Shown: positions 28,424 through 37,873, counted from the first letter of the stretch. The stretch: 64,000 nucleotides of DNA from Gimesia aquarii (GCF_007748175.1 NZ_CP037422.1:4480334-4544333), one strand, 5' to 3'. Program-made: numbers and translations. The notes: generated by a model from the sequence alone, not told the origin.

Positions 28424-30145
28424 TTATTTCGCTGCCAAACCTGCTTTTTCCTGTAAAGACTCCTTACCAACTCGGTGGCAGAAATCTCCAAACGATTCAC
28501 CTGCCTGACGTGCCTCCTTAAAATATTCAAGTACAGGAGAGAGTCGGCTGGTGATTTCACCCAGGGGGACTAAGTCGTCATAGATGAATGCCAGACGGTT
28601 CCCCAGAGAATTGCCTCCGAGAAAAAGGGTGTATTTTCCGACCGCTTTCCCAACCAGACCGATATCAGGGATATAAGGGCGAGCACACCCGTTGGGGCAA
28701 CCAGTCATGTTGACAGAGATCCGCTCATCTTGAAGTCCCTGGCGAGCCAGTTCTTCTTCAAATTCTGTAATCAGTTCCGGCATTACTCGTTCTGATTCTG
28801 TTACTGAGAGACCACACATTGGTAAAGCAGGGCAAGCCATTGAGAATCGGCGAATCAGCGTCAATTCATCCGCTTTTTTCATGCCGTGCTCTACAAGTAT
28901 TTCGTCAATGGCGTCTCGATCAGAAGGATCAATATCGCAGAATATGACACTCTGTTTTGCAGTGATTCGGGCTTCAAATTTGTATGTTTCCAGAATCTTT
29001 CGCAGGCCGGTTTTAATTCTGAGGTCACCGGCATCCTTGATACGACCGTTTTCAATATTCACACCCAGGAATAATTTGCCATCTCCCTGTTCGTGCCATC
29101 CCATGTGATCATCTATCCCTGTCACTTCAACTGAGCGAGGATCTGTGATCGGGGCACCCAGGTATTCAGCTACTTTTTCCCGAAACTTCTCAATTCCCCA
29201 GTTATTCACCAGGTATTTCATACGAGCCTGTTTTCGGTCTTCACGGTTTCCAAAATCACGTTGAACTTTGACAACTGCTTCGGCGACCGCGAGTACCTGA
29301 TCATTTTCAACGAATCCAAGCGGCTTCGCGAGAGCGGCATAGGTCTTTTTATTACTGGGGGTGACTCCCATACCACCGCCAACGTAGAAGTTGTATCCAA
29401 TGATTTGATCGTTTTCTACAATTCCTAATAGACCGATGTCTTGAGTATAAATATCAACACAATTGTCTTCAGGGAGTGCAATACCGATCTTGAATTTTCG
29501 AGGCAGGTAGACTTTACCATAGATTGGTTCTTCTACGGGTTGGAATTCTGCTTCGTTGGTTTTGTTGCCCTCTTCGTCTGTAATCCATAAGTCAAAATAA
29601 GAGGTCGTCTTGGGTTTGAGGTGTTCCGCGATGGCATACGCCATATCCTGCATGGCATCGAAAACCGAATTATTCTTGTAAGGAGCAGGGCAAGCCATGA
29701 CATTTCGGTTGACATCACCACAGGCAGCCAAAGTGGTCAGCTTGGAAGCATTGATCCCTTTGATGGCTGCTCGAAGGTTACCTTTGATAACCCCATGCAG
29801 TTGAAATCCCTGACGTGTTGTTAAGCGAACGGTACCATCTCCATACTGTTCACAAAGATCCAGTTCGGCCAGGAACTGTTCTGCAGTTACTTTCCCACCA
29901 GGAACCCGGGTTCGGATCATACAACTATAAGCCTTACCTTTACGCGTTCCATCTGGGTTTTTGGCTTTTCGCAAATCACGATCATCCTGTTGATAGGTTC
30001 CGTGATGTTTCAAAATTTGTGTGGAATCACCAGTGAATTGATCACTGTCATTCTGTAATTCTTCTGCAATGGTTCCACGAAGCTGGTGGCTGCCATCTTT
30101 CAGAGCTTCCAGTTTGGAAAGCTTAGGGCCTTCTGGAGATGTCAT
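28424..30145 (-). CDS. Assimilatory sulfite (or nitrite) reductase, siroheme/[4Fe-4S] hemoprotein
   Basis: Six-electron reduction, most likely of sulfite to sulfide. The 573-residue protein has two ferredoxin-like/active-site repeats (RVPGGKVTAEQFLAELDLCEQYGDGTVRLTTRQGFQLHG). The cluster ligands are CPALPMC and CPNGC in NMTGCPNGCARPY, which bridge a [4Fe-4S] cluster to siroheme. I chose the ATG at 30145 (AGGA 8 bases upstream), not the upstream in-frame start at 30190. The CysI/Sir group is favoured over nitrite reductase by overall sequence and by cysH in the same window. It is divergent from pgpA. Confidence 0.9.
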   Translation of the reverse strand: MTSPEGPKLSKLEALKDGSHQLRGTIAEELQNDSDQFTGDSTQILKHHGTYQQDDRDLRKAKNPDGTRKGKAYSCMIRTRVPGGKVTAEQFLAELDLCEQYGDGTVRLTTRQGFQLHGVIKGNLRAAIKGINASKLTTLAACGDVNRNVMACPAPYKNNSVFDAMQDMAYAIAEHLKPKTTSYFDLWITDEEGNKTNEAEFQPVEEPIYGKVYLPRKFKIGIALPEDNCVDIYTQDIGLLGIVENDQIIGYNFYVGGGMGVTPSNKKTYAALAKPLGFVENDQVLAVAEAVVKVQRDFGNREDRKQARMKYLVNNWGIEKFREKVAEYLGAPITDPRSVEVTGIDDHMGWHEQGDGKLFLGVNIENGRIKDAGDLRIKTGLRKILETYKFEARITAKQSVIFCDIDPSDRDAIDEILVEHGMKKADELTLIRRFSMACPALPMCGLSVTESERVMPELITEFEEELARQGLQDERISVNMTGCPNGCARPYIPDIGLVGKAVGKYTLFLGGNSLGNRLAFIYDDLVPLGEITSRLSPVLEYFKEARQAGESFGDFCHRVGKESLQEKAGLAAK

Positions 30146-30466
30146 ATATTCAATCCTGGTTGATGTGGTCGAAACGGCATTCAGATTCAAACTTCACAGG
30201 AAGCGATTCTGAGTGACTGGTTTGGTAGGTCTCACTTGAATTCAATTGGCAATATCGGACGATTCAGATACGATCCATGAATGAAAGCAATGGACCGTTC
30301 AGACTTTTCAGGCTATATAATACACCGCTTATTTAAAAGTGGATTGTTCATTTGTATCAGAGAACTCTACGCTTCCATGAAGTATAAACGAGATAGATTA
30401 TCTTGAATAGTGACTTTTTCTAGGTACCTCACAGCAGAGAAATTGCTGGTTTAGTAATTATCATTT
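30146..30466. other. Divergent intergenic region, sulfite reductase / pgpA
   Basis: 321 bases between two divergent starts, AT-rich. It should hold both promoters. No clear operator was found. Confidence 0.4.
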
Positions 30467-30958
30467 ATGAGAAATATCAAAGAGCAATTCATTCTGTTGC
30501 TAGCTACAGGGCTGGGAATAGGTTATGCGCCACATGCTCCCGGCACATTTGGCAGTTTGTTAGGCCCTTTGTTAGTTATGGGGATTCTCTATTGGAATCT
30601 GGCGTTTCCTGTCTATCTAATACTGACAGTAGTTCTTTTTTTGGTTGGGGTCTATGTTTGTAATCAAGGAGCAAAAATTCTGGGTTTAGACGATCCTGGA
30701 TGTATTGTTTTCGATGAAATCGCTGCGTTCACTGTAGTGTTGATACCTGTGGTCTATTGGCCCAGCTCTGCGAATTTTCTATGGATTTCAATCATTGCGT
30801 TTCTCTGGTTCCGATTGTTTGACATCTGGAAACCTTGGCCGGTTCGTTTTTTTGATCGAATTCATGGTGGTTGGGGAATTATGGCGGATGATTATGTTGC
30901 CGCCATTTATGCGGCGATTTGTCTTTACGGCTCATTAATTCTTTTGGGGTGGTTTTAG
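30467..30958 (+). CDS. pgpA: Phosphatidylglycerophosphatase A
   Basis: Removes phosphate from phosphatidylglycerophosphate to give phosphatidylglycerol in the inner membrane. At 163 residues it has the usual length. GLGIGYAPHAPGTFGSL, the acidic DDPGCIVFDEIAAF and RLFDIWKPWPVRFFDRIHGGWGIMADDYVAAIYA match the PgpA family, with four hydrophobic segments. folD follows about 70 bases downstream on the same strand, so the two are probably co-transcribed. Confidence 0.94.
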   Translation: MRNIKEQFILLLATGLGIGYAPHAPGTFGSLLGPLLVMGILYWNLAFPVYLILTVVLFLVGVYVCNQGAKILGLDDPGCIVFDEIAAFTVVLIPVVYWPSSANFLWISIIAFLWFRLFDIWKPWPVRFFDRIHGGWGIMADDYVAAIYAAICLYGSLILLGWF

Positions 30959-31027
30959 ATTTCTGACCGATTCGTTATCTTGTGGTCAACTTTGAGGGTA
31001 TCTGAAATTTTTCAAGGAATTGGCAGA

Positions 31028-31885
31028 GTGTCAGCAGAAATTATTGATGGCAAAAAACTGGCCATAACATTTCGCGAACAGGTGGCTCAAGAAGTAGCCC
31101 AGTTCAAAGAGCAGTCTCAAATCGTTCCACATTTGACTGCTATTTTAGTCGGAGAAGATCCAGCCAGTGCCGTTTATGTCAGAAATAAACAGCGTGCCTG
31201 CGAGAAAGCAGGAATCCAAAGTACTCTGAAACGATTACCTGCAGAAACGACACAAGATAAGTTGCATAAGCTGGTGCAGGAGTTAAACGCTGATCAAAGT
31301 GTGCATGGCATTTTAGTCCAGTTGCCCCTACCAAAGCATATTGATGAAGTGGCGATTCTGGATGTGGTCAACCCCTTAAAAGATGTCGATGCTTTTCATC
31401 CGGAAAATGTAGGCCTGATTGTTCAGGGACGTCCTCGATATCTGCCGTGTACTCCGTACGGAATTCAGCAGATGATTCTTTCTACTGAAATGGAGACAGC
31501 TGGCAAACATGCCGTGATTTTAGGTCGCAGCGAGATTGTAGGCAAACCAATGGCAATGCTGCTAATTCAGCGTGGTCTCGGGGCAGATGCGACTGTCACG
31601 ATCTGCCATAGTAGAACTCAAAACTTAAAAGAGATTGTACAGTCCGCAGATATCATCATCGCAGCCATCGGTAAGCCTGAATTTGTGACTGCCGATATGG
31701 TGAAGCCGGGCGCTGTTGTCATTGATGTCGGGATCAATCGTGTTAACGAAAAGCTCGTTGGAGATGTGGCGTTTGATTCGGTCAAAGAGATTGCTTCTGC
31801 GATTACACCCGTTCCGGGAGGAGTCGGGCCGATGACGATTGCCATGTTATTGAAAAATACATTAACAGCTGCCCGCATTCTTTAA
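31028..31885 (+). CDS. folD: Bifunctional methylenetetrahydrofolate dehydrogenase/cyclohydrolase
   Basis: Interconverts methylene-, methenyl- and formyl-tetrahydrofolate in one-carbon metabolism, with NADP. The 285-residue protein has SAEIIDGKKLA, the catalytic tyrosine and lysine in SAVYVRNKQRACEKAGI, QLPLPKHID, CTPYGIQQM and the cofactor loop VILGRSEIVGKPMAMLL, ending TPVPGGVGPMTIAML. The start is the GTG at 31028, with AAGGAA about 9 bases upstream; the longer frame from 30980 adds 16 residues absent from the family. Confidence 0.96.
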   Translation: MSAEIIDGKKLAITFREQVAQEVAQFKEQSQIVPHLTAILVGEDPASAVYVRNKQRACEKAGIQSTLKRLPAETTQDKLHKLVQELNADQSVHGILVQLPLPKHIDEVAILDVVNPLKDVDAFHPENVGLIVQGRPRYLPCTPYGIQQMILSTEMETAGKHAVILGRSEIVGKPMAMLLIQRGLGADATVTICHSRTQNLKEIVQSADIIIAAIGKPEFVTADMVKPGAVVIDVGINRVNEKLVGDVAFDSVKEIASAITPVPGGVGPMTIAMLLKNTLTAARIL

Positions 31886-31956
31886 GAGGTTGATCGACAC
31901 TAGATTAACCAGGAAATTGAAAGAAGCTGATTTTGATTGACTCGCAAAACGGAAGT

Positions 31957-31988
31957 AAAAAAACTCTCCCGGTTTTCCAGGAGAGCTT
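31957..31988 (-). terminator. Terminator of the repeat lipoprotein gene (possibly bidirectional)
   Basis: The arms CTCTCC (31964-31969) and GGAGAG (31980-31985), with GG/CC continuing inward, form a stem. On the minus strand it is followed by seven T, after the lipoprotein stop at 32029. On the plus strand it lies about 80 bases after folD, with a weaker T-run. Confidence 0.72.
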
Positions 31989-32028
31989 TCTTTGTAATGT
32001 GCCATAATTTAAAAATGGCAGAAGCAGA

Positions 32029-32304
32029 TTACTCAGGCTTCTTTTCGTCTTTTTTACCTTCTTCAGGCTTTGCTTCTTCTGATTTGGCAGCTTCTTCAGG
32101 CTTAGGTTCGTCTTTCTTTTCACCTTCAGCCGGTTTTTCACCTTCAGCTGGTTTTTCACCTTCGGCTGGCATTTCACCTTCAGCTGGTGGGTCACCTGCA
32201 GGAACTTCAGATGGTGCTGGCTCAGTAGTTGTTTCAGTTTTTGTGCAACCAGCAAAGAATAATGTGATTCCCAGTAACATTGCCAATGTCGACAGTAATT
32301 TCAT
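32029..32304 (-). CDS. Small lipoprotein with PAEGE(K/M) tandem repeats
   Basis: 91 residues. The signal peptide and lipobox MKLLSTLAMLLGITLFFAGC place Cys20 as the lipidated residue. The mature part is low-complexity: TTTEPAPSEVPAGDP, then four six-residue PAEGEx units, then a Lys/Glu-rich end (EEAKPEEGKKDEKKPE). The start at 32304 has GGAGAA seven bases upstream; the longer frame has no such site. The repeats make an acidic, probably extended surface chain. No function is known. Confidence 0.8.
   Translation of the reverse strand: MKLLSTLAMLLGITLFFAGCTKTETTTEPAPSEVPAGDPPAEGEMPAEGEKPAEGEKPAEGEKKDEPKPEEAAKSEEAKPEEGKKDEKKPE
32119..32190 (-). repeat. Four tandem 18-bp repeats
   Basis: Units start at 32119, 32137, 32155 and 32173 with the plus-strand core TTCACCTTCAGCTGGTTT; the units differ at one to four positions. 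They encode PAEGEK-type hexapeptides in the lipoprotein gene. In-frame copy-number change between strains would be expected. Confidence 0.9.
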
Positions 32305-32787
32305 CTCTGTTCTCCGTTTCTTAATTGAATATCTGATTTGTAAGAATGAGAATCTCACAAACCGGGTTTGATTCAGTAATCATTGAAGGAAACCCTGTTT
32401 CAGGTCTGTTCTCCATAATCAAACAAGACCCCCCTATACAAATTAAGAGCCTCCTTCTGGGAGATTTATTCCAAAGATTTGGTTAATTTTTCAAAAACCT
32501 CAGAAACAGACGATTTGCGACTTAAATTCTACTGAATTTTGGTTGGAAGCAGTCCAGTTATTTCGCAAAATAGATACCCAGATTACTAATGCTTGTTTAT
32601 TTCGCTATTTTTTCAGTCTTTATTACTTCTTGTTGACTTTCACAAAATCCAGACATATCTTGAAAGAGTAGAGCGGACAAAAGAGTGTTCGAGGAGATTG
32701 TGTAAGGAGGCTCCCACTCTAGTTAACCTGCAGCAGTTACATGATTTACTTAGTTAAAAAGTGTATCTGTCTTCCGGGGGCAAAATT
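32305..32787. other. Divergent intergenic region with a candidate promoter
   Basis: About 480 bases between the divergent lipoprotein and NTF2-like genes. Apart from the sigma-70-like site at 32633-32661, nothing was recognised. Confidence 0.4.
32633..32661 (+). promoter_or_regulatory. Sigma-70-like promoter
   Basis: TTGACT (32633-32638) and TATCTT (32656-32661) are separated by 17 bases, the ideal spacing, about 127 bases before the start of the NTF2-like gene. Judged by eye only. Confidence 0.4.
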
Positions 32788-33714
32788 ATGAGATTGACTG
32801 TAACTTTGGCGCTGCTCATCTTTATTACAGGTATCGTTAATGCATTCTGCGAAGACCCTTCTGTAGCTCAATCATCCAGTGATTCGAGTGCCGATCTGAA
32901 AGCCATTCAGGCAGCAGGTCAGGCGTTTATCAAAGCTTTCAATCATCGCGATGCCGATGCGATCGCTACTATGTGGGATGAAGATGGTGACTACATTGAT
33001 GAAACTGGTACGGTTTATTCCGGTCGTGAGGCAATTAAGAGCGAGTTCGAGCGATATTTCCATAACAGTTATGGCCGTAAGGTTCAGGTTCACGCTAAGT
33101 CGATTCGCTTTATTCAACCCGATGTGGTTTTGATTGACGGAACCTCTGAAGTTGATCCTCCTCCACCTGGAAAACCAGTCATGGGGCGTTTCTCAGCGAT
33201 TCGGGTCAAAAAAGATGGTAAGTGGTTACTTACATCAGTTCGAGAGTCAGCAGTAGAAGTGCCATCTAATTATGAGCACTTAAAACATTTGGAATGGATG
33301 CTCGGTGAATGGGTTGATAAGGATGAATCATCCAGCATTTATACTTCAGCAATCTGGAGTAAGAATAAAAATTTCATCATCCGTAAATTTAAAGTAAATT
33401 TAAACGGTCGCATTGTGCTTTCCGGTTCACAGCGCGTTGGTTGGGATCCGATTCGAAAACAAATCAAAAGTTGGACGTTTGACTCAGATGGAGGCGTTGC
33501 GGAAGGTTATTGGTCACAGAAGGGTAACCAATGGATCGTACGTAAAAGCAGCGTTCTTCAAGATGGCAGACACGCCTCTGCAACAAATATTTATACCATC
33601 ATTAATGATGATAGTTTTCTTTGGGAATCCAAAAACAGAATTGTGGGTCAGGAACATGAACCTGATATCGAGCAGGTGAAAGTCGTTCGTCTACCTCCTG
33701 CGATTGCTCCATAA
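32788..33714 (+). CDS. Secreted SnoaL/NTF2-like (SgcJ/EcaC-type) protein
   Basis: 308 residues. A signal peptide (about 1-22, MRLTVTLALLIFITG) precedes an NTF2-like alpha+beta barrel (about residues 35-155) with AGQAFIKAFNHRDADAIATMWDEDGDYID and VVLIDGTSEV, as in SgcJ/EcaC or DUF4440 proteins. The second half (HLEWMLGEWVDKDE to VKVVRL) resembles the lipocalin-like DUF1579 type. The start is the ATG at 32788; an upstream GTG at 32761 would spoil the signal peptide. Such exported proteins are common in planctomycetes; no enzymatic role is established. Confidence 0.82.
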   Translation: MRLTVTLALLIFITGIVNAFCEDPSVAQSSSDSSADLKAIQAAGQAFIKAFNHRDADAIATMWDEDGDYIDETGTVYSGREAIKSEFERYFHNSYGRKVQVHAKSIRFIQPDVVLIDGTSEVDPPPPGKPVMGRFSAIRVKKDGKWLLTSVRESAVEVPSNYEHLKHLEWMLGEWVDKDESSSIYTSAIWSKNKNFIIRKFKVNLNGRIVLSGSQRVGWDPIRKQIKSWTFDSDGGVAEGYWSQKGNQWIVRKSSVLQDGRHASATNIYTIINDDSFLWESKNRIVGQEHEPDIEQVKVVRLPPAIAP

Positions 33715-33766
33715 TAAATAGCTCAAAAATAGATCTTCTCTTATCACGATCGAATAGGTTGAATTG

Positions 33767-35446
33767 ATGAAACAGATTAGTGCGTTGGCTTTGGCCGCTC
33801 TGGTGATGTTATTTGTTTGCGAGCTAGATTGTTTTGCCCAACGAGGCGGACGAGGCGGTGGCGGACGTGGAGGCAGTCGAGGAGGCATGTCTCGAGGTGG
33901 TGCGCGATCACGGCCAGTTCCTTCGCGACCATCGCGTAGTCCTTCGATGAGCCGACCCAGTAGGACACCCTCACGCAGCCGTCCCAGTATGCCATCACGG
34001 CCTTCTCCATCAACTCGACCTTCAGCACGACCATCAAGACCTTCACAACCGGGAAAGACACTCGATTTTTCGAATCGGCGTCCCAGTACTTCTAGGCCGA
34101 GTACACGACCTTCAACACGTCCCGGATCGGGCTCTAGTAATCCGGGATTACGACCCGGGAGCGGAACACGACCTGGGGGAATTCCTGGAACTAGTAGACC
34201 TGGTTCAAAACCGGGAAGTGGAAACCCAGGCCTGAGACCGGGAACTGGAACACGACCGGGTGGGACTCCCGGCACACGTCCTGGCACAAAACCTGGAGGT
34301 GGAAAACCGGGACTGACCCCTGGTGGAAATCGTCCTGGGGGGAACAGGCCAGGAACGCGACCTGGAAACGGAAACAGACCAGGTACAGGAAAACCCGGAT
34401 TGAAACCAGGCGGAGGCAAACCAGGAAAACCAGGGGCAGGTAGACCGCCGGGGAATCGACCACCAGGAAACAGACCTCCTGGCAATCGTCCTCCGGGGAA
34501 CCGACCCGGTTATGGAAATAGACCGTATTATCCTCCCGGATACTGGCACGGATACCGTCCTGGCTATCGATATCGACCATACTATCACTATTACAGATAT
34601 GGTTATCGACCCTGGGCATGGGCCACTTTTGGAGGCGTCGCAGCCTGGATCGGTTATAGCGCGGTGACAACACCTGTCGTCTATAACTACACAGTCAGTG
34701 ATGGTTATGTCTATAACGATGGCGTTCAAGTCGCTCCTGTCGAAGAGTATGAAGCACAAGCAAATCAGATTGCAGAGAGTGTGCCACCACCTGATGAGGC
34801 AGATGAGTGGATGTCAGTCGGCGTCTTTGCCATCCTTCCGGAAGGTATAGAGGAAGTGGATGTGACCGTTCAATTGGCTGTCGGGAAAAATGGCGCCGTC
34901 GCGGGTACCTACTATAAAAAAGAGGGCGATATCACCTTGCCTTTGCAGGGAGCCATCGATGAAAAGAATCAGCGTGTTGCCTGGAAGGTTGGCGAAGAAG
35001 ATGCCATTACCATGGAAACTGGCTTGGACAGTCTTACGAAAGATCAGTCAAAAGTCATTATCTATTTCAGTGAAGGTGTTTCTGAAACCTGGAATATGCA
35101 GCGGATTGATCAGGAGACAGCCAAACTGGCACAACAGGAAATTCAGAATGACACTCTCAAAAATGAACTGGTTTCCGCCTACACGGAATTGGAAAAAACA
35201 CTGGATGACTCCTGGAAGTCCTATCTGGCGCTGCCCGAGAGCGTATATTCAACGACTGCAGTTCCAACTCAAGCGGAATTGGAAACAGTTATCAAGCACT
35301 ATCAACAGATCCAGACAGATTCCAAATATCAGGTTCTAACTAAGAAACCTGAATTCCAAAAGACCTATAAGTTGCTCAATGATTATCTGAAAGACCTGCA
35401 GCAGCAACCAGATGTACCAGCACCGCCACCGGCGACGAACTCATAA
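33767..35446 (+). CDS. Secreted Gly/Pro/Arg-rich protein with C-terminal conserved region
   Basis: 559 residues. A signal peptide ends near DCFAQ. Residues about 24-265 are low-complexity: RGGRGGGG, then Ser-Arg-Pro repeats (SRPSRSPSMSRPSR), then Gly-rich RPGxG and five NRPPG units. A Tyr-rich segment (PYYPPGYWHGYRPGYRYRPYYHYY), a hydrophobic stretch (WATFGGVAAWIGYSAV) and an ordinary soluble domain (about 320-555) follow. The strong positive charge suggests binding to anionic polymer or surface (inference). The TTG before ATG 33767 is less likely as start. A terminator follows at 35518. Confidence 0.8.
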   Translation: MKQISALALAALVMLFVCELDCFAQRGGRGGGGRGGSRGGMSRGGARSRPVPSRPSRSPSMSRPSRTPSRSRPSMPSRPSPSTRPSARPSRPSQPGKTLDFSNRRPSTSRPSTRPSTRPGSGSSNPGLRPGSGTRPGGIPGTSRPGSKPGSGNPGLRPGTGTRPGGTPGTRPGTKPGGGKPGLTPGGNRPGGNRPGTRPGNGNRPGTGKPGLKPGGGKPGKPGAGRPPGNRPPGNRPPGNRPPGNRPGYGNRPYYPPGYWHGYRPGYRYRPYYHYYRYGYRPWAWATFGGVAAWIGYSAVTTPVVYNYTVSDGYVYNDGVQVAPVEEYEAQANQIAESVPPPDEADEWMSVGVFAILPEGIEEVDVTVQLAVGKNGAVAGTYYKKEGDITLPLQGAIDEKNQRVAWKVGEEDAITMETGLDSLTKDQSKVIIYFSEGVSETWNMQRIDQETAKLAQQEIQNDTLKNELVSAYTELEKTLDDSWKSYLALPESVYSTTAVPTQAELETVIKHYQQIQTDSKYQVLTKKPEFQKTYKLLNDYLKDLQQQPDVPAPPPATNS

Positions 35447-35517
35447 GAATTCAAAAGTTCCGACCGGGAATGCAGTTCATCTTGAGCATCTCATAAAATG
35501 ATTCAAAAACTAAAAAG

Positions 35518-35544
35518 AACGCTCTGGAAACAGGGCGTTTTTTT
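35518..35544 (+). terminator. Rho-independent terminator with GAAA tetraloop
   Basis: AACGCTCTG (35518-35526) pairs with CAGGGCGTT (35531-35539), 9 bp with one G-T pair, capped by GAAA and followed by a T-run to 35544. It lies 71 bases after the preceding gene. Confidence 0.9.
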
Positions 35545-36556
35545 ACGAATTGACTCGATTGCCGCATTCAAAAAACTGTGTGACTGGTATCACGAATGAG
35601 ATCGTTTTCATGGAATCCAACTGCGTCTGTGAAATAAAAGTACGATCTAAAACGCTGATTTTCATTGTTCACGAGCTAAACATCTTGCACATCATCCACT
35701 TGAGCAGCACTTGATTACGGTATCCAGGAACTCGCTAGATTCAAACTCCTTTTAGGTGATAAGTCATTTCAAGGTGAGAAATTGTTCTCCATGTTCAGCA
35801 TACATTTTCCACTTGACACCGCTGCGCCCCTGACGAAATTACTCACTTCTGCGTCGCGCGCGCGAGTGAAAAAATTCGGGATGCTGAAAATTTCTGCTCC
35901 TGTAGATGCCATCACTATAAAACCCCCTCGTTTGAGCAGGCTTTCAAAAATCATCAGCAAAACCGGTTCCCAATTTTCACTGCTGTTTGTTCCCAATCTG
36001 ACCCTGCCAGAGCATAAATCACCGATCCACTGGTCACGAAAGTACCAACCCTGAGACATTAAGGCGCATAAGTCAAACTTGACCAACCTACGCCATTCGC
36101 CATGATAGACGCAACTCAAACCACAAACCTTCTTCCAACCGTAAAGCAAATGTAACACACGAAAAGCCAGACAACACATCACAAGACTCCCTTCCACAAG
36201 TACCACAGTGCGAAGAGAACAAACTATCCCCCCCATGCAGGCAATACAAAGCCTGCCTGAAACGATTCTATCTGATATTCCTGATAACGCGGAGATGAAA
36301 ATATATCAGGTGTTGTAAGAGCAGTGGAGTAATGGCAGGGCGGTCTGACTTGATGTTATCTGGGGGCTGAGTTCAGCTATTGTAAAAAGTAGAATTCATG
36401 TATTATTCATTTGAGCAAACAACTATAATGTCATTTACATCAATTCACTGCCTACGCGTTAGCCCAAAAAAGAGAGGCCTACAGGTTAGAGGCAGAAACC
36501 ATCTGTAACCAAGTTGTATCGTTGTCCGATAACTAAACTGGAAACGGGAGAAGAAC
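35545..36556. other. Gene-poor 1 kb at the left edge of the accessory region
   Basis: No gene I can support. Open frames on both strands (minus 35769-36236, plus 35782-36054) overlap each other and resemble no family I know. The segment at about 35961-36005 has two direct copies of GTTCCCAAT (35966-35974 and 35989-35997), with TTTTCACTGCTG between them, a pattern like the terminal repeats of IS21-family elements. The stretch is probably decayed mobile DNA. Confidence 0.45.
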
Positions 36557-37015
36557 ATGAAATGGGTGTCTTGCATATCGACGGTTTTGCTCAGTATCTG
36601 TGTTTTTATGTTCTCTACCAGCCCGAGTTTTGGGATGATCAACGTCGGAGTGCTCACGAAGGAAGCTGCTAAAGAAAAATATGGTATCACCATGCATGCT
36701 CGCGAGAATGGTGATGCAGGCATCAAAGTGTGGCTCGAATTTAAGAAAGAAGGATTGCTGAAAAAGTTTACCTATGCAGAACTCCGGATGGATGATCATC
36801 AAGGAAACTATTTAGTCTCCGCTAAGCTACAACCCAATCCCGTCCATCATCGTCAATCTAAAGGCATCACCACCGTTGCCTTTTCCGTTGATGCTGATCA
36901 ACTTGCCCAGTGCAGCTTCTTCGTGGTTTGCTATACCAGTAGTAGAGGAGGCGTCGGATACTATTTGAAGGCCAAGGATTTTCTCGATCTAACGAACCCA
37001 GTCACGAAAAAGTGA
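36557..37015 (+). CDS. Small secreted protein, unknown
   Basis: 152 residues, not recognised. A signal peptide (MKWVSCISTVLLSICVFMFS, cut near SFG) is followed by about 125 residues with predicted beta strands (GIKVWLEFKKEGLLKKFTYAELRM, CSFFVVCYTSS) and a mid-protein His cluster (VHHRQS). GGGAG lies 8 bases before the ATG. Nothing nearby suggests a role; it lies alone at the edge of the accessory region. Confidence 0.72.
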   Translation: MKWVSCISTVLLSICVFMFSTSPSFGMINVGVLTKEAAKEKYGITMHARENGDAGIKVWLEFKKEGLLKKFTYAELRMDDHQGNYLVSAKLQPNPVHHRQSKGITTVAFSVDADQLAQCSFFVVCYTSSRGGVGYYLKAKDFLDLTNPVTKK

Positions 37016-37349
37016 CTGCGATTGCCAAGCTGACGAACGCTCTGGTCCTCACTGGACTATCAAAACATTACCCGGATATTTTTTATGCGCCACTTGGCCT
37101 AATCTCCCAAATGAACCGGGAATCTGTGATTTCCCGAACATATACCTTCGACTGTTATTCGAGAGGAAGAGGCTCCTTGTTGACTGGCCCTATCAATTTG
37201 GTACGATTTTCGTACCTTGCAGTAATCCTTATTAAAACCAGGATCAGTTCTTTTGGCATTATATTTTAATACATAGACGATTTTTGCACATTTTGATGCC
37301 TTGTAAGTGTCATATAGTAATGGCAAATGAATAATAGGATAGCTGTCTA
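37016..37349 (+). other. Intergenic region, small hairpin only
   Basis: 334 bases without a gene. A short perfect inverted repeat, GGTACG-ATTTT-CGTACC, lies near 37200-37216. No T-run follows it, so it is not a normal terminator. Confidence 0.4.
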
Positions 37350-37805
37350 ATGTCCAAAACCTGCGCACTCTTTAACACGACTCAGTTGTTCGACACCGAT
37401 CCAGATTATGAAAGTGACAATCCAGATAATCCGCCACCTGGTCGGAAGGTCTGCAATTCTCTCATTGAACATCTAAAAAGCCAGGGTGTCAGCGTAGACT
37501 TGGACCAAATACCAGAAGATCAATGGGAACATTCAAATTGGTACTTTTGTGGTACATGGCATGATGTTGGATATGAATTCATTGTGCAAACAAACTGTTC
37601 ATTTGAGCCACCGCTTAGGTGCTATATCGGTATAGCCAAAACAATGGGGATAATTGGGGCATTGTTTGGGAAACGAGAAAAGGCTTGGGATGTTCCAATG
37701 GAATTAGTGCAAATGGTAATTAAACATGCTGAAAGCATCAGTGATTCTGGTGAATGCGACGTGATAAACGAAGAGGATGCGGCAGATGCGGTGTGGGCTG
37801 ACTAA
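37350..37805 (+). CDS. Hypothetical cytoplasmic protein
   Basis: 151 residues, no family recognised, no signal peptide or membrane segment. Acidic and Trp-rich (EHSNWYFCGTWHDVGYEFIVQTNCSFEPPLRCYIGI), with an acidic end (NEEDAADAVWAD). The look is of small orphan or immunity-type proteins often carried in accessory regions; this is only an impression. AGGA lies about ten bases before the ATG. The next gene starts 68 bases downstream on the same strand. Confidence 0.65.
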   Translation: MSKTCALFNTTQLFDTDPDYESDNPDNPPPGRKVCNSLIEHLKSQGVSVDLDQIPEDQWEHSNWYFCGTWHDVGYEFIVQTNCSFEPPLRCYIGIAKTMGIIGALFGKREKAWDVPMELVQMVIKHAESISDSGECDVINEEDAADAVWAD

Positions 37806-37873
37806 AAGACAGCTAACAAGACGCCGCCATCGCGCCCGTTGGATTTAGATGTTATATTACAGAGGCTCGAAAA

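Noticed and set aside
33691..34485. A 264-codon minus-strand frame rich in Pro and Gly, opposite the Gly/Pro/Arg-rich gene
   Set aside because: It is the mirror of a low-complexity GC-rich coding stretch, which rarely contains stops on the other strand; no start signals or independent motif.
35769..36236. 155-codon minus-strand frame in the empty region
   Set aside because: Unusual composition, no ribosome site, overlaps another frame on the plus strand, and contains the IS21-like repeat.
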